Positions 7,321 to 16,200 of a stretch of 22,204 bases of DNA are shown here, one piece after another (positions within the stretch are counted from its first letter, which is position 1; each line of letters begins with the position of its first letter). The position numbers and the translations under genes were made by a program. Where the stretch lies: the IMG/VR virus record IMGVR_UViG_3300020469_000294, positions 1-22,204 of that record. One strand, 5' to 3'. Source of the DNA: a virus. Below the pieces are notes generated by a model that did no database searches, had not been told where the DNA came from, and saw only the letters and a program-made list of their open reading frames with translations.

Positions 7321-8040
7321 ATGCCTTTACCAAAAATTACTACGGCTCAGTATGAATTGAAATTGCCTTCAACTGGAAAGACCGTAAAGTACCGACCATT
7401 TCTAGTAAGAGAAGAAAAAGTTCTCATACTCTCACTTGAAACCGAAAATCAAAAAGAAATTTCTAATGCTGTTAAACAAGTTCTCAAAGAATGTGTTTTA
7501 ACAAGAGGTGTAAAGATTGATTCTCTACCAAGTTTTGACATAGAATATTTGTTTTTGAATATTCGTGCCAAGTCTGTTGGTGAAACTATCGAACTTGTTG
7601 TTACCTGTGGCGACGATGGAGTTACAGAAGTTCCTGTGAGTGTTAACATTGATGATATTGAAGTTGTTAAATCTAAAGACCATTCAGTTGATGTTGAATT
7701 GGCAGATGGTTACACTGTTAAAATGAAATATCCTTCATTGAATCAGTTTATAGAAACTAATTTCAATCAAAAAGATGATGATGCCGTTGAAAAGTCATTT
7801 GAGATAGTAGCATCTTCTATTGATATGGTATATAATGATAAAGAGATGTTTTCAGCATCTGAATGTACTAAAAAGGAATTGAAAGAATGGGTCGAATCCT
7901 TGACATCTGAACATTTTCAAAAGATTGAGAAATTTTTTGAAACTATGCCTAAATTACAACATACGATTAAAGTTTTAAATCCCAAAACTGACAAAGAAAA
8001 TACTATAGTATTAGAGGGGCTATCGGATTTTTTCGCTTAA
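7321..8040 (+). CDS. 26: Baseplate hub/assembly protein gp26 (0-frame product)
   Basis: A 239-residue protein of the T4 gp26 baseplate family. The N-terminal signature is LPSTGKTVKYRPFLVREEKVL, then helical LKECVLTRGVKIDSLPSFDIEYLFLNIRAKSVGE, a beta pair around residues 90-140 and a C-terminal helical bundle. T4 gp26 is about 208 residues. It lies immediately upstream of a second short ORF and the tape-measure candidates, the place occupied in lambda-like phages by the gpG assembly chaperone. The last codons before TAA form a slippery sequence followed by a stable hairpin, so a fraction of ribosomes probably continue in the -1 frame to make a 304-residue fusion (see the recoding site at 8028-8071). 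Confidence 0.82.
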   Translation: MPLPKITTAQYELKLPSTGKTVKYRPFLVREEKVLILSLETENQKEISNAVKQVLKECVLTRGVKIDSLPSFDIEYLFLNIRAKSVGETIELVVTCGDDGVTEVPVSVNIDDIEVVKSKDHSVDVELADGYTVKMKYPSLNQFIETNFNQKDDDAVEKSFEIVASSIDMVYNDKEMFSASECTKKELKEWVESLTSEHFQKIEKFFETMPKLQHTIKVLNPKTDKENTIVLEGLSDFFA

Positions 8041-8071
8041 GTATGTCTCATGTAGATCTTGAGACATACTT
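8028..8071 (+). promoter_or_regulatory. Probable programmed -1 ribosomal frameshift signal
   Basis: The heptamer T TTT TTC (8028-8034) is in the correct X XXY YYZ phase for the gp26 frame (GAT TTT TTC GCT TAA). After a 4-nt spacer a perfect 12-bp stem follows: AAGTATGTCTCA (8039-8050) with TGAGACATACTT (8060-8071), loop of 9 nt. Slipping back one base leads to CGC TTA AGT ATG..., which is open and runs into the ORF at 8043-8234. The gp26 stop codon and the downstream ATG both lie in the hairpin's 5' arm or its base. All parts are directly visible; the efficiency is unknown. Confidence 0.82.
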
Positions 8072-8234
8072 CCGAATCAATTTTGCTCTCATACAATACC
8101 ATAAATATTCTTTATCAGAAATTGAGAATATGCCTCCTTGGGAAAGAGATGTCTATGTTGGTTTACTTAAATTACATATTGAAGAAGAACAACTAAAACA
8201 AAGAGCTAAAGAAGCACAAGCAAACAATGGCTAA
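8043..8234 (+). CDS. gpT-like C-terminal extension of gp26, reached by -1 frameshift
   Basis: A 63-codon ORF (start MSHVDLETYF), helical, with the motif SLSEIENMPPWERDVYVGLL and a charged tail EEEQLKQRAKEAQ. The pattern of a helix ending in a Met-Pro-x-x-Glu turn recalls the T portion of gpGT-type tail chaperones. Its ATG has no ribosome-binding site and is buried in the stem of a 12-bp hairpin, so independent initiation looks poor. The -1 frame is open back through the slippery site at the gp26 3' end, giving gp26 residues 1-238, then R-L-S, then these 63 residues. It could instead be made by reinitiation after the gp26 stop, 2 nt upstream. The 3' end overlaps the next gene by 8 bases. Confidence 0.7.
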   Translation: MSHVDLETYFRINFALIQYHKYSLSEIENMPPWERDVYVGLLKLHIEEEQLKQRAKEAQANNG

Positions 8235-9942
8235 AGGGATAATAACATCTAAATTTCTCAAACGTACTGGTACGGCAGTTGGTGGTGCGAATAAAGTTAG
8301 CAAATTTAAAAGAACCACTAGTTTATTACCCAAGGCAGGGAAGAGGATTAAGGTAAAACCAACTGGTAAAAAGGGTATTGTATCTAATGTAAAAGGTAAA
8401 GGATTATTTAAAGGTGTAGATGAAAAGATAAAACCACTGACAAAGGATACTAAGATACCTACTGGATCAAAGATCAGTAAGATTGTAAAAAATGTAGCGA
8501 ATAATATACTTCCAAACTTAAAACAAGAGGTAAGAGAGGATACAGAAAAAGTAACTGATCCCAATTCTTTATTCAATAAAATATTTTCTGGTGGACTTGG
8601 AGAGTTAGATAGATTTGGTTCTGCTCTTGATAAAATGTCAAAGAGCCAGTTACCCTTCCTAGAAAGAGCAAGTAAATTGGCTGTAGATTTTGTATCCAGT
8701 TTAGCCAGTGGTAAAAGTGGCGGTGGATTTATGAGAACTGTAGGTAATATACTAAAAATTGTTGGTGCTATTGGTGTGGCTGCATTAGCAGCACCATTTG
8801 TTGGCCCAGTTTTAGGTGCAGTCGCTACAGTTGGTGCGATTACTGGTGGAGTTGTTCTAGCTACAAAAGGAATATCTGACTTTATAAGAGGAAAGGGGGC
8901 ATTTAAGGGGAGAAAGGAGAAGAAGGAGAAGAAAAAACAGAATAAGTTTTTTGCTGCATCTCTTGACAAACTTGAAGGTATTATAACTTTCCTTGAGAAA
9001 AGACAAAAATCTAAAAAAGAAGCACGACCACCAGAAGGTAAAGAGAAAAAGGAGACCTCTGCTAAATCATTAGAAACTCCGATGGGTGATGGTGTAGAAA
9101 ATGCCACAATCGAAGTAACTGATGATGGGAAATTTATAGTTACGAGAAAACCAACCACAGTAAAAGAAGATATTACCGAGGAACAGAAACCTAAAGGATT
9201 ATTGAGAGCTATTACTGGTGTAGCAGATACTTTCACAGGTGGTATATTTGACTTTGATAAGAGAGGTGATACTAAGTTTCAAGATATGGGACAAGGAATT
9301 ACAGATCAACTTACTATGGGAACCACTGACTTTGATGGAGAGGGCAGAAGTCCTGTGCAAAATGTGGTACAGAATATTTTTGGTCTTGTTAAAAAGGGAT
9401 TAAAAGGAGATAAGGGAGAAAAAGGTAGTGTAGGACTTGGTGGTGACAGAGGTTTAACAGGTAAGGATATTGTCTCTAGAGTAATGAGTATAAAGGATCA
9501 GGCAACTGAGTTTACTCTTAACTTACCAGCAACAAAATTTGCTAAAAAAATACTTGATACTGGAGTAAACGCTATATTGGGTGGCCCTGTAAAGTCAGGA
9601 GAACTAGAAAGTGTAGATGATTTACAACAACTTCAACTAAATGTGCCTTCAGAGGTAACTACTTCTAAGGTAAATCAGGATCTTACTCAATTAAATGAAA
9701 GACAGTCAATAGCTACTGATGTTTCCCAAACTGCTAAAAAGAATGGTGGTCAACCAATGGTTATCCCTTTAGACCTAGGAGGGGCAGGCAAAGAAGCAGA
9801 AAAAAAACCAAAACAAAATGTACTACAGATGAATGAAGCTGGTAATCAAATTCCAATACTCACTGCGGTTGATACTAAAAACATGCATATTCCTAGTACC
9901 TATGCAGTATTGAACATCATAGACGCTAACAATGGAATATAA
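8227..9942 (+). CDS. Large tail protein, tape-measure/gp29 candidate with collagen-like segment
   Basis: A 571-residue, Lys-rich protein. The N-terminal ~110 residues are strongly basic. A long Gly/Ala hydrophobic stretch at about residues 178-220 (VGAIGVAALAAPFVGPVLGA, then VATVGAITGGVVLATKG) could be two membrane-inserting helices, as in tape-measure proteins. A charged KKEKKKQ region follows, and then eight uninterrupted G-x-y triplets at residues 391-414. The position directly after the gp26 frameshift pair is where tape-measure genes sit in lambda-like phages, and the length is close to T4 gp29 (590). That is the basis for the candidate call; I see no sequence signature that proves it. 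It could instead be a cyanophage-specific hub or virion protein. Confidence 0.5.
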   Translation: MAKGIITSKFLKRTGTAVGGANKVSKFKRTTSLLPKAGKRIKVKPTGKKGIVSNVKGKGLFKGVDEKIKPLTKDTKIPTGSKISKIVKNVANNILPNLKQEVREDTEKVTDPNSLFNKIFSGGLGELDRFGSALDKMSKSQLPFLERASKLAVDFVSSLASGKSGGGFMRTVGNILKIVGAIGVAALAAPFVGPVLGAVATVGAITGGVVLATKGISDFIRGKGAFKGRKEKKEKKKQNKFFAASLDKLEGIITFLEKRQKSKKEARPPEGKEKKETSAKSLETPMGDGVENATIEVTDDGKFIVTRKPTTVKEDITEEQKPKGLLRAITGVADTFTGGIFDFDKRGDTKFQDMGQGITDQLTMGTTDFDGEGRSPVQNVVQNIFGLVKKGLKGDKGEKGSVGLGGDRGLTGKDIVSRVMSIKDQATEFTLNLPATKFAKKILDTGVNAILGGPVKSGELESVDDLQQLQLNVPSEVTTSKVNQDLTQLNERQSIATDVSQTAKKNGGQPMVIPLDLGGAGKEAEKKPKQNVLQMNEAGNQIPILTAVDTKNMHIPSTYAVLNIIDANNGI

Positions 9943-11594
9943 TGGTTAGAAACACATCTGTATCAAATTTAATAGTTCAACAGAAGACTCAGAAGTCTGT
10001 AGATCAGTCTAACTCTAAGATAGAGAGATTTACAGGTTTCTTAGATAGAATCATGCTCAAAAATGATCCGCCATCGGACTCTAAAATTGATAAGGCAGAG
10101 AAATTTGCTAAAGATAGAGGTAAAGGTAAGAAAGATCCAAATAACAGTTTCATGAAAGATATGGTATTATCTGGTAGTGTTTTCATGTTACCTTTCCTTC
10201 TTGCAAAGGGATCTAAAACAGATGAAGTAGATCCTGAGACAGAGTTGAAGCAGAGATTTGGTGGTGACGAACAATTGATGAAAGAACAATTAAAGAAGGA
10301 AGATGATCAAAGAAAAGAAGGATTGAATACTGTTGAGAGCTCTGTTAAGAAAGATGAAAAGGTGGCTTTACAAAAGCGTGGTGATGTTGATAAAATAAAA
10401 GAACCCGAAGTTACTGATCCAGAAGTAACTGAACCAGAACCTAAAATTCCACAAAAGGGCGAAAAACAGGATCAAGAAGAGAAAGAAGAGGAGAAGAAAG
10501 AGGAGAAAAAGAAAAAGGAAATTGAAAAGACTAATGAACAACGATTTAAAGAATTAGTTGATCGGTTTGAAAAACTATCTAAAGGTAACGTATTCAGTGG
10601 ACTTAATAAGGATGTGATCAAGGGAGCTCTCAATAAAGGTAAAGAGGCAATAGGTAACGTGTTTAACTTTCTCACAGGAATACAACCAGCTGCTGCAGCT
10701 GATATGAGTAATCAAGTGCAAACTTTATCAAATGTAAAGGAGGTATTTCTACATGACAATACTACTATAAAAAATAAAACTATTCTGAAAAATAATGAGG
10801 TAAAACCACAAGAGGATGTAATGGGAAAACCTGTAAAAAAAGAACCTGTATATAATCAAGATCTTCCTATAGAGGAGAGGAAAAAGATTATATATGAGAT
10901 GGCTGTAAAGGCTGGTGCTAAGTTTCCAGAAGCAGTTGTCGCACAGTATCAACTAGAAACCACATCAGGAAAAGATAATATTGGAAAAAACAATTTCTTT
11001 AACTTGAAGGCAGTAGAGGGAATGGACTATACTGAGAAAGTAGTTGATGAATATGAGGTAGATGGAAAGAAAATTCAAGAGAAGTCTAAATTTATTAATT
11101 TTGATACTGCTCAAAAGGCAATTGACTATCTCGTAAAATTATGGTATAAAGATTTTAATGGATATACTGGTGTAGAAACAGGATCTGAAAACGCTGGACA
11201 GGTAGCGGAAAAATTACAAGCAGAGACCTTTGCAACAGATCCCAACTATGCCAATAAGTTAAAGAGAGTGATGAAGGAGAACAAACCTCTAATTGATAAA
11301 ATTAAAAAAGGTGAAGCAACCCCAGAAGAGATCAGTAAATTAGAACTTAAAACTGGATTCAATGTTATGGAAGAATTGGCCTCAGTAGAGGAATATAATG
11401 ATGAAATGTTTGGTGATGGTGGGGGAGATATCACTTTTGTTGTTATGAATGATGACCCTGCTAGGACTGCCACAGGAGGAACACCTTCATCTCCTTCAGT
11501 TAGAAGGATACCTGGCCAAATACAATATGTACCAGTCTTTGATAAATTAGCTGTGGTTCAACTTCATCAAATTCACGCTCTAGGTGCTTCATAA
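9942..11594 (+). CDS. Tail protein with FlgJ-like glucosaminidase (GH73) domain
   Basis: A 550-residue protein joined to its neighbours by TAATG overlaps. Residues ~1-100 are polar with one hydrophobic segment (VLSGSVFMLPFLLAKG). Residues ~150-195 form a Glu/Lys-rich linker with runs of EEK and KKE. Residues ~310-455 look like a FlgJ/LytF glucosaminidase: AVVAQYQLETTSGK with E339 at the usual catalytic position (LES in FlgJ), KNNFFNLKA, FINFDTAQKAIDYLVKLWY and ETFATDPNYANKLKRVM, where the TDPxYAxKL block is very characteristic. It should cleave peptidoglycan glycan strands during DNA entry. The C-terminal ~95 residues are unassigned. Location next to the hub genes implies a virion-associated enzyme carried in the tail. 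Confidence 0.72.
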   Translation: MVRNTSVSNLIVQQKTQKSVDQSNSKIERFTGFLDRIMLKNDPPSDSKIDKAEKFAKDRGKGKKDPNNSFMKDMVLSGSVFMLPFLLAKGSKTDEVDPETELKQRFGGDEQLMKEQLKKEDDQRKEGLNTVESSVKKDEKVALQKRGDVDKIKEPEVTDPEVTEPEPKIPQKGEKQDQEEKEEEKKEEKKKKEIEKTNEQRFKELVDRFEKLSKGNVFSGLNKDVIKGALNKGKEAIGNVFNFLTGIQPAAAADMSNQVQTLSNVKEVFLHDNTTIKNKTILKNNEVKPQEDVMGKPVKKEPVYNQDLPIEERKKIIYEMAVKAGAKFPEAVVAQYQLETTSGKDNIGKNNFFNLKAVEGMDYTEKVVDEYEVDGKKIQEKSKFINFDTAQKAIDYLVKLWYKDFNGYTGVETGSENAGQVAEKLQAETFATDPNYANKLKRVMKENKPLIDKIKKGEATPEEISKLELKTGFNVMEELASVEEYNDEMFGDGGGDITFVVMNDDPARTATGGTPSSPSVRRIPGQIQYVPVFDKLAVVQLHQIHALGAS

Positions 11595-13009
11595 TGTCAT
11601 CTCTCAATAAAGTAGATATAAAAAGATGTATCATTACGCCAGCAGATAGTGCTGGATCTGTCAACTTTGAGGATCTCGAAAAATCAGGCTCTCATGACTT
11701 TGCTGCAAATGAAAGTGTAGTTCACGTTGATTACTTTGAGGACATTCTATCTCCAGCTATAACTGTATATGTAAAAATATCTGAAACTAATAATGTTCTT
11801 TCTAAACTTGAGGGTGAAAAAACCAAAGGTGTAAGAGGATATGAGAGGGTAGATCTACAGGTGGGTATAACTGAGACAGACACTTTAGATTTTGGTGATG
11901 TCAATGGTAATCCCTTATTTGTCACTGGTATTGAAGATATCAATAGAACAGAAAGTCAAGCTACATATACTTTAGTTCTTAGTACTATGGGTAATCTGAG
12001 AAATGAAGGTTCTAGATGTGTAAAATATTTTCCCAGAGCAACAATCAAATCTCATATTGAAGATATATTAACTGATGAGAAAGGACTTAACATAAACAAA
12101 GATAGACTAGACATAGATCCTACATCCAATTCCTATACATTCATGGGTAATAATCGAAAACCATTTTATGTTTGTACTTGGTTATCGCCAAAAGCACAAC
12201 CAGTGAAGAAAGGAAAGGTTGATGGGACATCTGGATTCTTATTCTATGAAGACTATAATGGTTATAAATTCAAGTCAATTGACAGTTTACTAGATGCAGC
12301 GGGTGCTGAACAAACATACTTAAATAAAAAAGGGCAAACAAGTAGTGAAGAAATTTTTGAATATGTTTTCTCCACCAGTATTGACAGGGCAGATGACTCT
12401 TCAAATCAGAGGAAGATACTTGATTTTTATATTGATAAAGCTGTAAATATACAGAAAAATTTAAGAGTTGGTTTGTATTCAAACTTGACAATGGTGATAA
12501 ATCCGTTATCATGGGTAACGAAGGGTGTTATTCATAACCTACAAGATCAAGTAAATAAAAATGATGGCATGACAACTGCTGGTGAAAGTGTGCCAATTCC
12601 TCAATCTAAATTCTTTGGTGATAATCCATCAAGACTTCTAGTTAGGATTAGTGATAATGGCATGTTAGATCCTAAGTTGGAAGCAGATGATGATGGAGAG
12701 GCAAAAGATTCTGGTAGAAACCCTGCCGACATGGCAAAATCATTCACCAGATATTCACTGCTCTTCCAACAGTCGCTAAATATTACTGTACCAGCTGATA
12801 TGAACTTGAGAATAGGAGGTCTTATTAGAGTCGTAGTTCCTGATGTTGGGCCAACAAACGCAACATCTACTAAGGCTGCTGACAAAATGGTAGATCCAGA
12901 GGTCAGTGGAATTTATTTAATTCGTGCTGTAAGACATCATTTTGAATTAGGTGAAGGAAGAAACGTAACTTCGTTGAATCTTATACGAGATTCTTACGGA
13001 CTCAACTAG
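11594..13009 (+). CDS. gp27-like baseplate central hub protein
   Basis: A 471-residue protein located immediately before the CP12-like and gp5-like genes. It has no transmembrane segment. The beta-rich N-terminal half (SPAITVYVKISE, VRGYERVDLQVGITE) and the central TSGFLFYEDYNGYKFKSIDSLLD resemble hub proteins of the gp27/gpD torus family, which attach the spike and form the start of the tail tube. A C-terminal beta domain contains LRIGGLIRVVVPDVGP and VSGIYLIRAVRHHFELGEGRNVTSLNLIRDSYG, typical of the second torus domain. T4 gp27 is 391 residues. Gene order and strand pattern support gp27, but the call is not from a strict motif. Confidence 0.68.
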   Translation: MSSLNKVDIKRCIITPADSAGSVNFEDLEKSGSHDFAANESVVHVDYFEDILSPAITVYVKISETNNVLSKLEGEKTKGVRGYERVDLQVGITETDTLDFGDVNGNPLFVTGIEDINRTESQATYTLVLSTMGNLRNEGSRCVKYFPRATIKSHIEDILTDEKGLNINKDRLDIDPTSNSYTFMGNNRKPFYVCTWLSPKAQPVKKGKVDGTSGFLFYEDYNGYKFKSIDSLLDAAGAEQTYLNKKGQTSSEEIFEYVFSTSIDRADDSSNQRKILDFYIDKAVNIQKNLRVGLYSNLTMVINPLSWVTKGVIHNLQDQVNKNDGMTTAGESVPIPQSKFFGDNPSRLLVRISDNGMLDPKLEADDDGEAKDSGRNPADMAKSFTRYSLLFQQSLNITVPADMNLRIGGLIRVVVPDVGPTNATSTKAADKMVDPEVSGIYLIRAVRHHFELGEGRNVTSLNLIRDSYGLN

Positions 13010-13019
13010 GAGAAAATTT

Positions 13020-13247
13020 ATGAAAAGTATAGAAGACCACATAGAAAAAGACAAGAAGATCGCAGATGATCCTCTAGCAAACCCTGCAGCACGCAGACAT
13101 GCAAAAGAAGAATTGCATGACTTAGAAGAGTATGCAGAACATCACAAAGATGAGATCAAAGCGGGAGATCATCATGACCCCAACGCTTTAGAGATATTTT
13201 GTGATTTACACCCAGATGAACCAGAATGCTTGGTTTATGACGACTAA
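13020..13247 (+). CDS. CP12-like protein (Calvin-cycle inhibitor domain)
   Basis: A 75-residue, highly charged protein. The C-terminus ALEIFCDLHPDEPECLVYDD matches the CP12 C-terminal module: two cysteines eight residues apart, a Pro between them, and a final VYDD. In cyanobacteria and plants this module forms a disulfide loop that binds GAPDH and, with PRK, shuts down the Calvin cycle. The N-terminal part (SIEDHIEKDKKI, RRHAKEELHDLEEYAEHHKDE) lacks the N-terminal cysteine pair of classical CP12 and has only these two cysteines. An AGGAGA site precedes the ATG. The stop overlaps the gp5-like start (TAATG), so it is translated with tail genes. It may redirect host carbon flow during infection (inference). 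Confidence 0.72.
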   Translation: MKSIEDHIEKDKKIADDPLANPAARRHAKEELHDLEEYAEHHKDEIKAGDHHDPNALEIFCDLHPDEPECLVYDD

Positions 13248-16200
13248 TGTTAGATAGCTCTCTACTAAATACCAACTTCGTTGGAAGAGATGGATTCATA
13301 TGGTGGATTGGTAGGGTAGCCAAGCCAGAATTTTGGCGTGATGAATCTACTGATCCAGAAGAAGGTTGGGCATTTAGATGTAAAACCAGAATAATTGGAT
13401 ATCATACCTTTGATGAAGATGTATTGCCTAGCAGTGATTTACCTTGGGCTCATGTCTTGGTGGATGCCTCAAAAGGTGCTGGTCAAGGATCTTTAGCATC
13501 AAGCAGCCAGATGGTTGGTGGAGAGACTGTTTTTGGTTTCTTCTTAGACGGTGAGGAAGCACAACAACCAGTCATTTTTGGTGCCTTACCGAGAAGTATG
13601 AAATCTTCAGCACCACATGGCCCTGACAATACAGCCAAATCAGAATTAGCTATATTTACAGGTAGAACTATCACTGGGAAAACTACTTTTCCTCCTGCTA
13701 GTGGTGGAGATTCTACTGGCCTTAATGCTAATGCTGGTAAAAAAGTTGGAATATCAAGCACTCTTGATCCAAAAAGATTTGAAGGTAACACAACAGTAAC
13801 ACTATCAGACAATTTTGATCCCACAGGTTTAGGCCCTCACACCTTCAGTAACGCATGTGAGAACGATGCCTTCAGTGAGATAACTCATGCAATAGGAAGT
13901 TTTCTTACAACTATCAATGGTTTGACAGAATATGCTGGTGAATATATTGATACTTTCAGAAACACTGTAGTAGATATCCAACAAATGATTGGGAAAGTCT
14001 CTAGGATAGTGAATGGTGCAGTAAAAAAAATAATTAGATATCTAAGAGATAAAGTTTTAAAATTCTTGGGGAAAAGATTTAGAGACTTTATTGCACTAAT
14101 AGTGCCAGAACCACAACAGAGTCCTATTATTCAAGCCTTCAAGAGAATAATGGATTTTGTCTTCTGTATATTTGATAAGTTAGGTATAGATATTTTGGGC
14201 AGTATTAAAGATTTGTTCAAAGAGATGGTCGGTAAAGCATTGAATCCTACTGTATGTGCTATCGAACAGGCAGTCGGTGCGATCATGGGATCAATCAACG
14301 ATAGCCTTAGTAGTTTACTAAGACCAATAATGAGTGGATTGGACTGGTTAACAGGGGCAATAGGTGGTATTGGTGGTTTACTAGGAAAGGTAAGTAGTTA
14401 CATTGATATGTTATTATCATTCTTGGCTTGCGACTCTCTACAATGCAAGGATTATGATGATTGGATACAGGGAGAAAAAGGTTTTAAGAAGCCACCTACG
14501 AGTTGGGCAAATATTTTAAAGGCTTCTGAAAAGATGGAAGCTCCAGTGGAGGTTACAGCTTCAAATAAATCTGTGTTTGACAACCTAAGTGATGGACAGA
14601 TGAACAGAATACTTGAAACTCCTGTAGGAGAATTCTCTCCAGAAGGTGTTACAGTAAGTGAGGACACTAAAACTCAACTTACAGCTTATATACGACAATC
14701 AGATAAAGAAAAGAAGAAAAAATGGAAATTAAACAATGTCTTTACCACTCTCAATGACTTAGCAGAAGAAGATTATCCACCAAACTTTAATAACAAATTC
14801 TCTTTGTTGAGTATACTAGGTAATGAAGCCGCTGCATTTTTTGATTGTAATGAGAAGACAAATAATCCTCAAACTCAAGATGATTTAGGTAGAGGAGTTC
14901 CGCCTGGATTTGTATGGGGTGAGTGTATACCTCCAAAAGTAGAGGTTAGTGGCGACGGAACAAAAACAGCTGCACTGCTTCCAATCGTATCATCTATAGA
15001 TGGAAGTATATTGACATTGGAGATATTGGAAAAAGGATTTGGTTACACTACTCGTCCAAACATAACCATTATTGATAAAACTAGACATGGCGGTGGTGCA
15101 AGAGCAGAGGCAATTTTAGATGGTAATGGATCTATCGTGAGTATCTTTATGTATTCCACTGGTTCTGGATATTGCCCATCAACTAACGTAGTTCCTCCAA
15201 AATATCCTGTAACAGAAGGCCCTGGCATCGGCATTACTGCTGGTATAGGTAGTGATGGAACCAATTTAGATACAATTGCTCCATATATTACATTTACCAC
15301 TCCATCCGATGATGCCGTTGGAGTTCAAACTTCTGTTTCTTTATCACTTACATTCAACGAACCCATTGTAAAAGGATTGGGAGACGTTACAATAACAGAA
15401 TCAATAACTGGTGTTGTTCATGAAAGAATAAACGTAAGAGATACCAGAATAAAATTCCTATCGGATAGGATAATACAAATTGATCCTCAACAAGATTTGA
15501 GATCAAATACAGAATACTATGTTTCCATGTCGGAAGGTTCATTCAAAGATATTAATGACAATATGTTTGCTGGTATTGCAAGAACTGACACATATAATTT
15601 CACTACTAGGGGAGTTTCTGGAATAGGTAGTCAGGCTGTAGGTATAGTAACTACTCTAGTCGCAGTCAAGCCTGGATTCGGATATACTCCTGGCGATTAT
15701 GGTATGGTAGGTCAATGCAAGTTCGATTTCGTATTGACGCCTGCTGGATCAATTGTTGGAGTTCAAAATATAAATTGTTTAGATAAACATAATATAAGTC
15801 CAGACGTAATTTTAAATACTAGTACAGGACTAGGTGCAGAATTAATTCCTGTAATATCATATAGTCCTGATTATGTCTCAGATATTGGAGAAAGACCTAG
15901 CTCAGGCATGCTCGTGACTGATGTTGTAGATTGTGTGTATAGTTTACCCAAGGTTCAAGTTGGTTGGGTAAATGGTAATCCGTATTATGGGCCCTTCCAC
16001 GTTCACCCATCAACAGGTGTTAGAATGGTTGGAGCTTCACATGTATCCACTCCTCATGCTACAATATATAATACTAAAGAGGAGAGTCTAGGTCAGTCCG
16101 CACCTGTAACCTATACTGCATCAGAACAAAGTGCCATAGAACAATCTACATTACCACAGACAAATGTTTCCGACACCACAGTACAGTCTACTACAAGTGA

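Noticed and set aside
8193-9236. Long minus-strand open frame of 347 codons
   Set aside because: It lies wholly opposite the 571-residue tail protein and is rich in Pro, Ser, Leu and Phe, as expected from the complement of a Lys/Gly-rich gene. No start signal or domain is visible.
10474-10521. 48-nt uninterrupted purine tract (also 8905-8937)
   Set aside because: Both encode Lys/Glu-rich linkers in real proteins, so codon content explains them. No mirror symmetry convincing enough to propose triplex DNA or an origin.
13262-13270. CTAAATACC late-promoter-like sequence just inside the gp5-like gene
   Set aside because: It lies within the coding sequence after the start codon with no gene start nearby. 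A single short AT-rich match is expected by chance.
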